A stretch of DNA of 64,000 bases from Rutidosis leptorrhynchoides (Eukaryota; Streptophyta; Magnoliopsida; Asterales; Asteraceae), in contig NC_092341.1 of assembly GCF_046630445.1 (NCBI RefSeq), forward strand, positions 8,124,001 through 8,188,000. The letters are read 5' to 3'. Position numbers and translations under genes: made by a program. How positions within the stretch are numbered: position 1 is the stretch's first letter; each line of letters starts with the position of its first letter. Of this stretch, positions 24,059 to 64,000 are shown piece by piece. Below the pieces are notes generated by a model. The model was not told the origin of the DNA, searched no databases, and saw nothing but the letters and a program-made list of their open reading frames with translations.

Positions 24059-24395
24059 AAGGTAGCTTCGTATTCGATTGATTGCAGGTGTGTGTTTGTT
24101 GATTGTTCAGTTTTAGTTATTAGTTGTTTTTACTTTGTTAGTGATGCTTAATTTTTTTTGAAATGATTCATATGTACTTATGTGGCTACGTGTGTTTTTT
24201 ACTTTTTACTGATATGATATTCAATTCGTGTGCAAACTTCATTTCGTTCAACTGAAATACGAGTGCTTTGTTTTGTTCATAATTTGCAGGATAAAATGAG
24301 TTCTGATTCTATTGGTTTAGTAATTACACATCCAAATTGTATACTGATTGGAACTTTAATGGTTTGATTATTTGCTGAACTCTTTAGATTCATTT
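24059..24395 (+). other. 3' flank of the PRA1 gene, no gene seen
   Basis: AT-rich sequence directly after the PRA1 stop codon, presumably the 3' untranslated region and terminator. Several T-rich tracts are present but no single poly(A) signal can be assigned with confidence. It ends at the target duplication of the SINE. Confidence 0.5.
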
Positions 24396-24743
24396 TTCGC
24401 GGCTCTATTGAGTCGACAGCAATCGTCGATTTATTGGCGACTTGACTGACTCTTAGAGCCTAAATTAAATTCTAGGCAGGATTTAAAATCCATGGAAATT
24501 TGATTACCATTTTCATGGCGCCTATTATTATTAAAACTTTTTCCTACTTAAAGGCCGGAGGTCCTCTCGGAAGCAATCTTTTTATCTGTCGAATAAAGAG
24601 AGGGATGACTTTCTCTACTCTTGAGAGTGTTTCACTCTGGGTGGAGAAATGACTTGTCTTTATTCTCGGATAGGGGAAGGATTGTCTACATCTCACCTCC
24701 CCATACACCACTTATGTGGTATTGGGTTTTGTTGTTGTTGTTG
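24396..24743 (+). mobile_element. SINE copy 1, target duplication tttagattcattt
   Basis: A short retroposon flanked by the exact 13-bp duplication tttagattcattt (24383-24395 and 24744-24756). It starts with a hairpin (ggctctattgagtc pairing with gactcttagagcc), has the plant SINE 3' module (ggataggggaaggattgtct, then catctcacctcccc) and ends in ttgttgttgttg. A second copy lies at 63239-63616. It has no coding capacity and would need LINE enzymes to move. Confidence 0.9.
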
Positions 24744-24756
24744 TTTAGATTCATTT

Positions 24757-25289
24757 AGATATAAGTACGTCCAAATTGTATACTGATTAGAACTTTAAAT
24801 GGATACTATCATCTGCAACTATGAAGACTTTAGAACACATGATACTACTGTGTGGCCCTTGGACCATAGGTATAACTAGCTCCCTCCACAACCGTGTTCA
24901 TGGGCTCAAGACTCATTGTTGGCATCAATGCATAGTTTAATTAGTTTAGTAGCATCGACTCTTAAAAGAAAAATGATTATACTGAGATGATGTATAGCTC
25001 TTTCTAGGTTAGGTGTGACATCAAGGAAAGTTTTTACATTATGTATGAGGTTCAATTCCTCAGATCAAAGTCCCAAGTGTGAAGGTTTCCAAAGGGTATT
25101 ATGTAACTACTTAGTGTTGCAAGTATGGAAGTGTAATTGGTTACCGATTGCATGCTATAGTTTAATATATAGACAAGATGACCTAATGTTAACCAAGCCG
25201 TACGAGCCGATTAAGCCAAAAATGGCATTAACTCTCATAGACCATGTGTCTACATGATACACCTTGATAATTGTTACATCCTCTAAGTT
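24757..25289. other. Intergenic, nothing recognised
   Basis: Unique-looking AT-rich sequence without convincing coding frames, RNA genes or repeats on either strand. Confidence 0.5.
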
Positions 25290-25305
25290 AGTAGATGAGT
25301 TGGTG

Positions 25306-25627
25306 GAACTTGCGGGCATAGCCCAACGGTTCTCCCATGTAGTTTGTCTCATGGGATAAGGAGAGGTCATGAGTTCGATCCTTAGGGATGACATGATTTA
25401 CTTTAAAACAATTGAACACCAATAATGGTGGTATATATTGACCCTATAGGGAGGTTTTACCGGATTCGTTCACGGACCTCTACCCAGGAACACTGTCCGA
25501 ATGGATGTGTTCACGGGTACCGTCGATCGGGTTCGGGTTTCCGCCCGAACGTGTGTGATACGTGCAAATGATGAGAGTCGTTGAAATAAATTATCTACTC
25601 ATGCCGAAAAATCTCCCTTAAAAAAAA
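25306..25627 (+). mobile_element. tRNA-derived SINE with A and B boxes
   Basis: It is flanked by a 16-bp duplication, agtagatgagttggtg (25290-25305) and agtagatgagctggtg (25628-25643), with one difference. The head has an RNA polymerase III A box (atagcccaacggtt near 25317) and a B box (gagttcgatcc near 25371) at tRNA spacing. The body runs to a poly-A end. This is a different family from the 24396 and 63239 copies. Confidence 0.85.
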
Positions 25628-25643
25628 AGTAGATGAGCTGGTG

Positions 25644-26874
25644 CAAGCTCAATCTCTCAACAATTCAATAAAGGGGTAGGTATAGATGAGCTGTTTGGAC
25701 AGTAGGAAAATGCTTCTAATTTGGGAATTGCAAATAATTGAGGTATTTAAAATGAAGTGAGTATAATGTCAAATAAAAAATTAATGGATCCAAGTACAAA
25801 TAAAAAATTAATGTATCCAATTACAAAGCAATCCTTGGGGAATGAATTGATGATGGATTGTATGGAATTTCAGGTTAAGGATAACATAAATGAAGTTTTG
25901 ATGGATTAATTTTATTTTTTTTCTTATATATATACTGTGGTTTGATTATCACAAAATCAAGTACTCAACCAAGGCAAATCAGCAATTAGTCAAATTACCA
26001 TATGTTACAAAAAAAGGTCTTTTAAATCTAGAGGTGCTTATACATACAATATTTTTTTTTTGTTTTGTTCGAGCTCGAGATATGAAGCTCGAGCTCGGAC
26101 TCGTTTACTAAACGAGCTTGAAAATATGTTCATGCTCGGGCTCAAACTCGTTTAGGCTCGACTCGAATCGTGTTTATAATGAGTCAAGTTTACACTCCCT
26201 ATCCCTTTTATGTGTGGATTCCTGATAAGGAACCCTGTGGAAACCGTAACATTAACCTAAGTTGACCAATATCAAAGTTAAATTGGAATCTTTAGTTTCA
26301 CTACTCTTTCATTACATGTTCAAAAAGTATTCCTTTCCAGAGATCTCATATGTTTTGATGTTCCCTCTTTAGCTTGTTATGGGTGTAGTATATCCCTGTA
26401 ATATTCTCTTTTATTCCTTGTGGATATACTCGGGTTTTAAACTAATTTCTATCTTCAGTATCATGTGTCATGTGTGTGGTGGGTTCTTGACACACATCAA
26501 GTTGCAATGCAGATTGTTAGGCTGTATAATATTGATTCTGAAAAACCGAACACTGATCTAAATGTTTGCAACTATAATAAAGTACAAGTTGGTTACTGTA
26601 TTTTGTTTCGAATTCACCCTCTACGCCTACATTTAGGTAACTTTGAAATCAATAGCATTACTTGTGCTTGTTGAGAGTTTTTGTTTGCAACTAGAACCGG
26701 ATGAATCCTTCTGAAGTGTGCAAGTGTTGGAGTTGATTTGGGCTCTCTTTTGTACAGTAGTGAATGAATGGAAACTGTAGGTCTGACAGATAATAAGGCA
26801 GAGGCAAAAGTGAGGTAATCCATGAATTTGTCAGACAGCACATGTTCAAAATTTTGATCCATGAAGTGCTTCCC
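25644..26874. other. Intergenic with a ctcgagctcg-type repeat
   Basis: No gene is recognised. At about 26070-26180 there is a dense set of inverted motifs (gagctcgag, gctcgagctc, cgtttactaaacgagc) of a kind common as dispersed repeats in plants. Short reading frames on both strands have no family features. Confidence 0.4.
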
Positions 26875-26890
26875 ATGATGCACAAAGATC

Positions 26891-27060
26891 TTGTTCTTTC
26901 ACATGGTCATAATTTGTGATCTTTGTGCTTCCCATAATTTTGGTTTTGTTATTCTTGTTTTAAGCTCGATTTTCGTTAGTTGTATGTTTCTTGGGCTTCA
27001 ATTTTTGTTGAAGACCCCGTTTTTAATCTAAGTTCTTGTTTTTTTCGCCAAAAAAAAGAA
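26891..27060 (+). mobile_element. Short LINE-type insertion, target duplication atgatgcacaaagatc
   Basis: A 170-bp segment between exact 16-bp duplications (26875-26890 and 27061-27076). It ends in tttttcgcc followed by an A-rich tail, the style of a plant LINE 3' end. Severely 5'-truncated, with no coding part. Its 5' side repeats and inverts neighbouring target sequence (see findings). Confidence 0.75.
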
Positions 27061-27076
27061 ATGATGCACAAAGATC

Positions 27077-29191
27077 ACAAAAGACCATTTCATTTCTGTT
27101 AGGGTTTGACTAGAAATTCAAACTAAAACAAAAACACAAATTTGAGAGATCTACCACCAAAAATAAACGCCAAGTTGGTGAAATTTTTTGATTTTTCAGT
27201 GATCTAGAATCAAAAACAGAAATGAATAGTTAACCAGTGAACACCAAACCTCTTGGAGCCTAGAGAAAATTACAAAATCGGACTCTAAACGAGGGAAGTT
27301 GAGGTTGATGACTGTGCTTGACAAGTAACTCAAGGTGTGCGAACGTTTGACAGTCGAGATGTCATTAGGTTTTTTTATGTTACCTATGTAGGAATTGACC
27401 TAAACTGAACTACTATGTTTTTGACACGATCAAACCTCAACTCCTTAAGATGATTGATGATTCTGACAATGTTATGTATGTAGTTAGCAACCAAAACGTA
27501 ATGACATACAAAGATTGAAAATCATCTTACATGGAGCTTGTTTGCACGTTGTTATATGAGAGGCTCACATATAAGTGTGGAATGAAATCAACAAATGGGT
27601 TCGAATTTTGCTCACTTCAAAGGTATACATATACCTGTGACATTCGACGTCTTGAATGGCAATCCATACGCAATGTTCCAAGGGAAAAAAAGACTATGCA
27701 GTCAACTTTACATAGCAAATCAAATATACTAAAAAGTAATATAATAAAATTAAAAATAGAATAAAATACTAAAAAAAGATTTTTTTTTTGAAAAAAAAAA
27801 TTGTTTTAAATATTTATTTTTTACAAAATCTATTTTTTTTAAAGAAAAAACGGGTCTGGACCTGACCCGACCCAATCCAATTTGTTTGGACTCGACCCGT
27901 TCAAATTTTGAGACTCGTTCAACCCATGACTAGTTTTAACCCAAACTCATTTGAATCTCGACCCAACTCGGCCCGTTTGCCATGCTAACAGTCAACAACA
28001 TGGTCTATATCTAAAGGTTAGTTCACCATCATCTATCATCTATAATCTGGATTGGTGGGCTCTTACTATAACCAACAAAAAGAAGAAAAAGAAAAAGCTA
28101 TAAACAAACTATAAACTATTACCTATCTGACACAACCAAAGCGGCTTAAATTTCTTGGCCTTTGCAGCTACTGCTCTGAACGGTGATCCATAAACAGTTT
28201 TGATCTTCACATTGATCTAGATAACGATGTAAGTTAACCAACATTTGGTAATCATGAAGATGAATAAACGCCAAAAAAAAAAAAATAGTATACATACATG
28301 ACTGTATGTATGGAAATGCCTTATTAGGATCATACATGTTATGCAGCCGAAGGATCATCATTGAGCATAACCATGGATGCCATTTTTCCCTAAATAAGAC
28401 CTCCATTAACGACTATACGCAAGAAGTTATCAGACTGTAATAACATGTAAGCCCTACAAACACAACAATGTGCACACATGTCATAAATATGCTACGTAAG
28501 CCTGTACGTTTGTCCTAAAAACGCGGGTCCAATTCTCAATGTTGGTCCGCCCATCAAATTATGTCACGTGGTCAAACAAGTACAAACTCTAGTACTTACC
28601 TACTCACTATATGCACCGATGCTAATACCACTACTGATGACATCCTAGTTATTTAATATTTTATTTTTACAAAGACTTTCTCTCTACACTCCAAGTAGAG
28701 TCAACTCTCAACTCCAAGCATAGCTAATTCACTTGAGTTCTCAACAAGGTTTTCTTTTTGGAACTTGATTTCAGAGAATGAAACATATTAAGATGTTGAA
28801 GAAAATCTGCAATTTAGTTGATTTTGGGGAAAAAGATATGTTAAATTACCAATTTACCCTCATGTGCTTAGCACACGTCAAATATTTAACGTAAAAGATC
28901 ATGAGCGTCAGTAACAAGGACTACCGATGATTCGAGTGCAAATCAAAGGATCATCTTTGACAGAAAAAACACAAGGACCATTAATGTTATTCAATACAAA
29001 TTATGGGGACCATTCGTGAAATTTTGTCATTATTTCACTACTTAGGCATCATGTTGTTCCTCATTTTTTAAAATCAATTGGTATTAGAAAAAGTTTGATT
29101 TGATATATATGCTTAATAGTCCCTCATCTTTGACTTATATGTATGCATTTATTTTTTTATTATGATTAATATGAGACTTTGATTTGCACCA
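27077..29191. other. Intergenic with a cgggtc-type repeat patch
   Basis: No gene is recognised. A patch at about 27848-27980 is rich in gacccgacc, cgacccgtt and cggcccgttt motifs, like those in the introns of the ABCC gene. The remaining sequence is AT-rich with A/T runs. Confidence 0.45.
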
Positions 29192-29407
29192 TTAGAGCGC
29201 TCCCATCATTTTCGTCCAGACGACCCCCCAAGCCACCGCCCACCTGGGCGCCGATGGCAGCAGGCCGCCCAGGAGCTCGCCCACCTTATCGTTCTGCTGC
29301 TCGTGCTTCTTAATCATTTTGCTGGACGTATGCATTGAGCCGTTGGTGATGAACCGATCAAATTTTTTGGCCGTTGCAATTTTTTTTTTCTTTTTTCTTT
29401 TTTACAC

Positions 29408-29417
29408 TCTATATAAA
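29408..29417 (+). promoter_or_regulatory. Putative TATA box of the transposase gene
   Basis: ctatataaac lies about 100 bp upstream of the coding start and is followed by a pyrimidine/A-rich leader with repeated catttcata phrases. Confidence 0.5.
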
Positions 29418-29509
29418 CACACATATGTTTCATTTTATACATCTCAAACACATACATTTCATATACATTTCATATTCATCTCAAATTATCAATCATTTTC
29501 CAAATTAAA

Positions 29510-30919
29510 GTGAATTCAAATAACCCAAATTCCGATCCCGATGTAAATATGGTATTAACGATCATGAATACCACTAATAATCGAGCACTTGAAGCACTCG
29601 AAACACTTGATCATTTGGATGAGTTAAGCGATAATGAAGAAGTTGAACCCGTACCAAGGGCACCTAGAAGATATTTATATAGAGATCGTGAAGGCCGCGC
29701 AAAAGCTTTATGGAATGATTATTTTTCCGACACTTCTACATTTCCAGACGATTATTTTCGTAGACGTTACCGAATTCGCAAACCTTTGTTTCTTCGTAGA
29801 TGTCAAGGTATATTGAATTTGTCTCAAACTCCGATTCCCGAGTATTTTACTTATTTTCATCAAAGACGTGATGCTTGCGGATTACTTGATTTTAATATTG
29901 TTCAAAAAGTAACATCCGCCATACGTCAACTAGCGTATGCTGCGTCGGCCGACCTTTTTGATGAGTATTTGCATATGGGTGAACAAACCTCATATGATTG
30001 TTTAAACAAATTTTGCAAATGTATTTTTCACTTGTACGCAACTGAATATTTGAGAAAACCAACTGCATAAGATGGGCAACGTTTGACCGCTAAACATGCT
30101 CAAATACATGGGTTACCGGGGATGTTAGGAAGCATCGATTGTATGCATTGGAGATGGAGAAATTGTCCGGCACGTTGGAAGGGTCATTATACACGAGATG
30201 ACCATGGTTACCCGTCAATTATGCTTGAAGCGGTATCGTCATATGATGGATGGTTTTGGCACGCTTTTTTTGGTACTGCGGGATCAAATAATGATATTAA
30301 TGTACTAAATCAATCTGATTTGTTTAGCGACTTATTAGCCGGCGAAGCTCCACCGTCCACGTTTACTGTTAACGGGGGGACATTTAATAAGGGTTATAAA
30401 TTGGCGGATGGAATTTACCCGGAATGGATAACACTAGTTAAGTTGTTCAGAAATCTGATTGATCCAAAACAAGTAAAATTCACAAAGTATCAAGAATCGG
30501 AAAGAAAAGATATTGAACGAGCATTTGGAACACTACAAGGTCGATGGACCATTGTTCAACATCCGAAAAAACCGTATTATATCCGCAAAATTAGAAGGAT
30601 TATGTTAACATGTGTGATATTAAACAATATGATAACCGAGGACAACAGTCGTGCATTTTGTGGACTTGAAGAGAACTATTGTCCGATTCGACGTGCACGA
30701 GGAACATTCCAAGAAAGGGTTGAAGCGCATATGCGGGCGGACGCGGAGTTAAAAGATGGGTGCATTCATCGACTACTACGAGATATGTTTGTCGAACATG
30801 TATTTAGTCTTCCAGCTAATTATCGTATTCGACATGATCCAACAATTAATCCAAACAATCAAGATGAGGCAGGACATTCACACGTTAACGATGACGAAGA
30901 CGAAGGCGAAGACGAATAA
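29510..30919 (+). pseudogene. PIF/Harbinger transposase (DDE_Tnp_4/plant transposon type), one in-frame stop
   Basis: A continuous frame of 470 codons with a single in-frame TAA at 30068-30070, after LRKPTA. The catalytic aspartates and glutamate of the DDE nuclease are recognisable in GSIDCMHWRW, AGSNNDINVLN and RKDIERAFGTLQGRW. The N-terminus has the family's DDYFRRRYRIRKPLFLR helix region and the C-terminus an acidic tail. The first codon of the conserved start is GTG at 29510 where ATG would be expected; the next ATG is at 29549. Apart from the start and the stop, the frame is clean, so inactivation is recent. Related proteins are annotated as ALP1-like in plants. A domesticated role is unlikely because the terminal repeats are intact. 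Confidence 0.88.
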
Positions 30920-31169
30920 TTTTTAAATTTTTATGTCATTTTATTTTAAACTCTATGTTTTAATTTTAATTATTTGTAATGTTTTTAATTTTTAATAAAA
31001 GTTTAGTTTTATTTAAATAAGTATTTAATTTTCGGAAATAATTTAAAAAAAGGAAGGAATGAGTATCATGGTTGGAAGTGTTTAGTCCTGAATTTAGTCC
31101 TGAAAAGGAAGTACTGATGTGACGTCCAGAATTAAGGATGAAGAAGTTCCTAGATTTAGTGCACTCTTA

Positions 31170-31601
31170 TATTCTTATATTAAATTTCATCTTTTAAAAC
31201 AATACACAACTATTTAAAACCGGATCTTACTTTTGGGCTCCACGTTTTCATAATGAATGAATGTTGTATTTATGACCCATCCATCAATATTAATTTCCAT
31301 TATGGGGTTTCCAATTAAATTATTATTAAATTAAACGTTTGTGTTTCCATTTGTAGTAAGAAATTAATAAATGCTTGCCTACAATGGGCTAATGTCTTTT
31401 GATTAGGGAAAGACAAAGGATATTCGATTAAGGAGATTCATTCGATTCGATCTATTTATATGAATATGGATAATCTAAATGAATAATAAATGGATATAGA
31501 TATGAGTAATGTGAATAATTAGTGAATAAGATATAAATTATAATTTATTATCTACGAATATATCCATTTATCACATGAAATACGTATACACATATAAAAT
31601 A
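31170..31601. other. Intergenic, nothing recognised
   Basis: AT-rich sequence with no supported features up to the Stowaway terminus. Confidence 0.5.
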
Positions 31602-31695
31602 CTCCCTCCGTCCCACTTCAGATGTCCACCTTTCTATTTTGGGACGTCCCATATCAAATGTCCACTTTGTATATTAACCAATGAGAAGAGGTTAT
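31602..31695 (+). mobile_element. Stowaway (Tc1/mariner) MITE fragment
   Basis: The diagnostic Stowaway end ctccctccgtcccac starts at 31602 after a TA (31600-31601). A second tgggacgtccca-like phrase follows at 31649. The matching right-hand inverted end is not found, so the right border is arbitrary. Confidence 0.7.
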
Positions 31696-31997
31696 CCTGG
31701 ATAGAGAAGATTTCTGATTGGTGGAGAATGAAGTTAGTGAGATTTTCTAAAAGTGTGTGCAACTAGTACTAATTCAAAGTATTTACTTAAATATATGCAT
31801 ATATACATGTACATATCCTTATACATGTACATATAAATCATAAAATGTTATCGAAGATATGAATTGTAACGATACAACTAGTACTAATTCAAATATCTTA
31901 CATATATTACGTAGGGGAATTGCCTCAAATATACTTTTTTCAAAGTTTTTTTAAAAAATACACCTTTTTCAAAAAAATTGGCAATATACACCATTAG

Positions 31998-32113
31998 GTC
32001 GAACATCACTTTGGTCGACTACTTTATAGCTTGGTCGACCACCTCATTTTTCAAGGTGATCGACCAACCTTCATTGCATTATTGGTCGACCACCATATAG
32101 AAATGGTCGACTC
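31998..32113. repeat. Cluster of ggtcgac motifs
   Basis: Seven ggtcga or tcgacc motifs within about 115 bp on both strands, spaced 12-25 bp. The rest of 31696-33170 shows no supported gene; one 31-codon frame from 32292 has no recognised family. Confidence 0.7.
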
Positions 32114-33182
32114 CTATATACACTCTAGGCAATACATTTTAAAGACACACTAACTTTTCAAAAAGTCAATATGTGTAGTTATGTATTCTCTCACTATCTT
32201 TTTTCTCTGCATATAAATTTCTCTCTCATTTAAGATTCAAAAACACCCCAACATTTAATTCAAGATTTTGAACTCGTCTTTGAATGATTTAGATGACACC
32301 ACCGACACCATTAAACTCGAAATCGTTTTCCGAACGAAACAAAACAAATCCCACCATCTTCGGATCTCTGACGCGCTCTGACGGGTAACTCATCGGAATG
32401 TTCGTCGGAGTTATATTCACAGGTCACCTCTGAAAGTCTTAAAAATTAAAGGTAACTTTGATTGGCTGTAAAATGGTGCACATTTCTAATACAAAAGCAA
32501 AAAATGAAGGTGTTGATGAAACTAAAACCATGGTCTAGTGTAAAAAAAATAAAAAAATAAAATGTTGATGGTCTTGTAGGAATTGATACATCCCTCGTCC
32601 TTATATCAAAATCTAGTAGGAATCGATACATCCTTGTCTTTTTCTTGGAAATTTTAGGTAATAAAATATGTATATTAATTTAAATTAAAAAAATCTAAAA
32701 ATTCAGTTAATATATGAAAATAACTGATAAAGAATAAAGAAGGAGTTGACACATGACATGAAAAAATAAGGAGTTGACACGTAATATTATTATCACGTGC
32801 TTTATATAATATATCAATTTGATATATTATATAATATAATGGGTCAGCACGGTTTTGAGTTGAAATAGCATTGCGTGTTTAAAAATTTTAAAACGTAATA
32901 AAAAAATCTTCAAAAACGAGTGTTAGAGTAACCCGGTAGCTCTTAGTGAAATTCAAGTAGCAAGTTTTGATTGGATCGCGAAGAGGTGCAAATTGAAGAT
33001 ATAGATTGACATAATTGGTTTCATAATCCTCAAATTTTTTCTATATGCTTAATCTTATTTAGATTCGTTAGGTTACTATCTGCTCTTTTGATGTATGTAG
33101 GCCTCAAATTGTACAACTGTTTCATTAATCAATATATTGCCTTTCCAAAAACTTTTAAACATTAACAATAATCAAAGGAGGA

Positions 33183-33600
33183 AATTCGATCGGGTTAAAC
33201 GCATCTCAACGGAAAACATGGCAAGCAATCGTGTGGGTGACGTGCTACTTCATTTGGAAAAACCGTAATCAAAAGATTTTTCGAAACGAAGCATGGGCAT
33301 CTTCAAAATTTATAAACGAGATACAAGTAAAATCCTTCGAGTAGGTAAAAAATCGTTCGAGAGGAAAACTCGTGGATTGGCGTCAATGGCTTCTTCAACC
33401 AAATATTCCACGTGGGGTGCATGAAAACATCGATCCGGGTTGAAGTCACATGTCGTGTATCTTTGCGTCGTAACATGTTTATAGTGATATAATTCTCTCG
33501 TGTAGTAGGCTTGTAATTATCGTGGCCGGTGTAGTGTAGCTACTTTGGCTACCTCACTATGTACATAACTTTCATTTATATAATAATAATATACCATAAT
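33183..33600 (+). mobile_element. 5'-truncated LINE, C-terminal end and 3' UTR
   Basis: Plus-strand codons from 33183 to the stop at 33441 give the C-terminal tail typical of plant LINE reverse transcriptases (TWQAIVWVTCYFIWKNRNQK, then a tryptophan-rich end VDWRQWLLQPNIPRG). One in-frame TAG interrupts it at 33342-33344. A 3' untranslated part ends with a taataataat tail. Only the last about 85 codons remain, the normal result of incomplete target-primed reverse transcription. Confidence 0.75.
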
Positions 33601-34037
33601 TGCTTTTCAGAAAAAAAAAAAATAATTAGATAAAAAGAAAAAGATTTAATTTATAAATAAGATAATTAAAAAAGAAAAAAATCATGTAGATTAGTAATCT
33701 ACGATACAGTAACTAATGATAAAACAAATATAATTCAGTTTTTATTATATATTATATTTTGTCTTCACACTTTCCACGTGCTCTCTCTAGACATCCATCC
33801 ATATGGCGCAGATAATGGTTATAATTGATTCTGCTTGTGTTAGTAGAGAAATTGTTATCTCATATTACGTTCACATTCATATAATCATATTCTTTCTTCT
33901 TATCCCTACATAAATGCAGTGTCAGTATCGATACATACATAAATTGTACCTAACCACTAAACACTGACAGTGTTCATTAATGGAGATTTTTGTTTCAATT
34001 TAATTAATCGTACACAGAGTTCAATCCTTCAACATCA
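33601..34037. other. Promoter and 5' leader region of the ABCC gene
   Basis: The stretch between the LINE end and the ABCC start codon. It has an A tract (33612-33623), a G-box-like cacgtg near 33776 and CT-rich ctctctctag just after. No convincing TATA box can be singled out. Confidence 0.4.

Positions 34038-64000
<29,963 letters not shown>

Larger units (their letters stand above)
29195..31166 (+). mobile_element. PIF/Harbinger DNA transposon, target duplication tta
   Basis: A 1972-bp element with terminal inverted sequences gagcgctccca and, at the right end, tagtgcactc (reverse gagtgcacta), flanked by tta on both sides (29192-29194 and 31167-31169), the preferred PIF/Harbinger target. One gene, a transposase, fills the middle. 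The second, Myb-like protein that many Harbinger elements carry is not present, so mobility would need it from elsewhere. The left subterminal region (29215-29290) is strikingly GC-rich. Confidence 0.88.

Noticed and set aside
32292-32387. 31-codon frame MTPPTPLNSKSF after a TATA-like motif
   Set aside because: Too short, no second copy to compare with, and no recognised family.

Overview
This is plant nuclear DNA: AT-rich, intron-containing and dominated by nested LTR retrotransposons. The Ty3/gypsy chromovirus family and the repeat styles suggest a eudicot, most likely Asteraceae; that placement is inference by family recognition and I could run no search. Two host genes are visible. One is a single-exon PRA1-family gene (23507-24058, +). 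The other is an ABCC (MRP-type) ABC transporter (34038 to beyond the window end, +), closest by eye to plant ABCC8, with 11 exons visible and the C-terminus cut off at 64000.

Layout, left part (1-22330): a stack of related long-LTR elements. An old plus-strand LTR (X; visible 13897-22330) is interrupted by two solo LTRs, A (14809-17745, target duplication taaac) and B (18170-20646, taatt). Element I (779-13896, minus strand, Ty3/gypsy chromovirus, Tekay-like, broken, LTRs about 1% diverged) appears to sit in the same old LTR, and a further plus-strand LTR (Y, 1-778) appears inserted in the left LTR of element I. Besides gag and pol, element I carries two unusual leader ORFs between primer binding site and gag: an acidic repeat protein and an F-box-like protein.

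Middle (22331-34037): a Harbinger-type MITE, a non-autonomous Helitron, the PRA1 gene, two SINEs with clear target duplications, a LINE tail, a nearly intact PIF/Harbinger transposon (29195-31166; one in-frame stop in the transposase), a Stowaway fragment and a 5'-truncated LINE end.

Right part (34038-64000): the ABCC gene. Intron 2 is about 23.2 kb because a very young nested block lies in it. Element II (37663-59225, minus) is a non-autonomous long-LTR element, and element III (48638-58298, minus, target duplication taata) is inserted in an (AAT)n tract of its right LTR. Hand-compared LTRs differ by only about 0.15% (II) and 0.07% (III). II and III have no gag-pol. They share a decayed/intact leader ORF and, most strikingly, an intact 57-codon ORF on the strand antisense to the element. 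This ORF encodes a two-helix hydrophobic microprotein and has a TATA motif exactly 82 bp upstream of its ATG in both copies. I, II and III also share an internal copy of the polypurine-tract sequence that varies together with the terminal copy.

How parts work together: the exons around the 23-kb intron join in phase and recreate NBD1 (Walker A before the intron, Q-loop and signature after it), so the transporter is plausibly functional if the intron is spliced. The non-autonomous elements share primer-site and polypurine-tract sequences with element I, so a chromovirus of that type could have mobilised them (inference).
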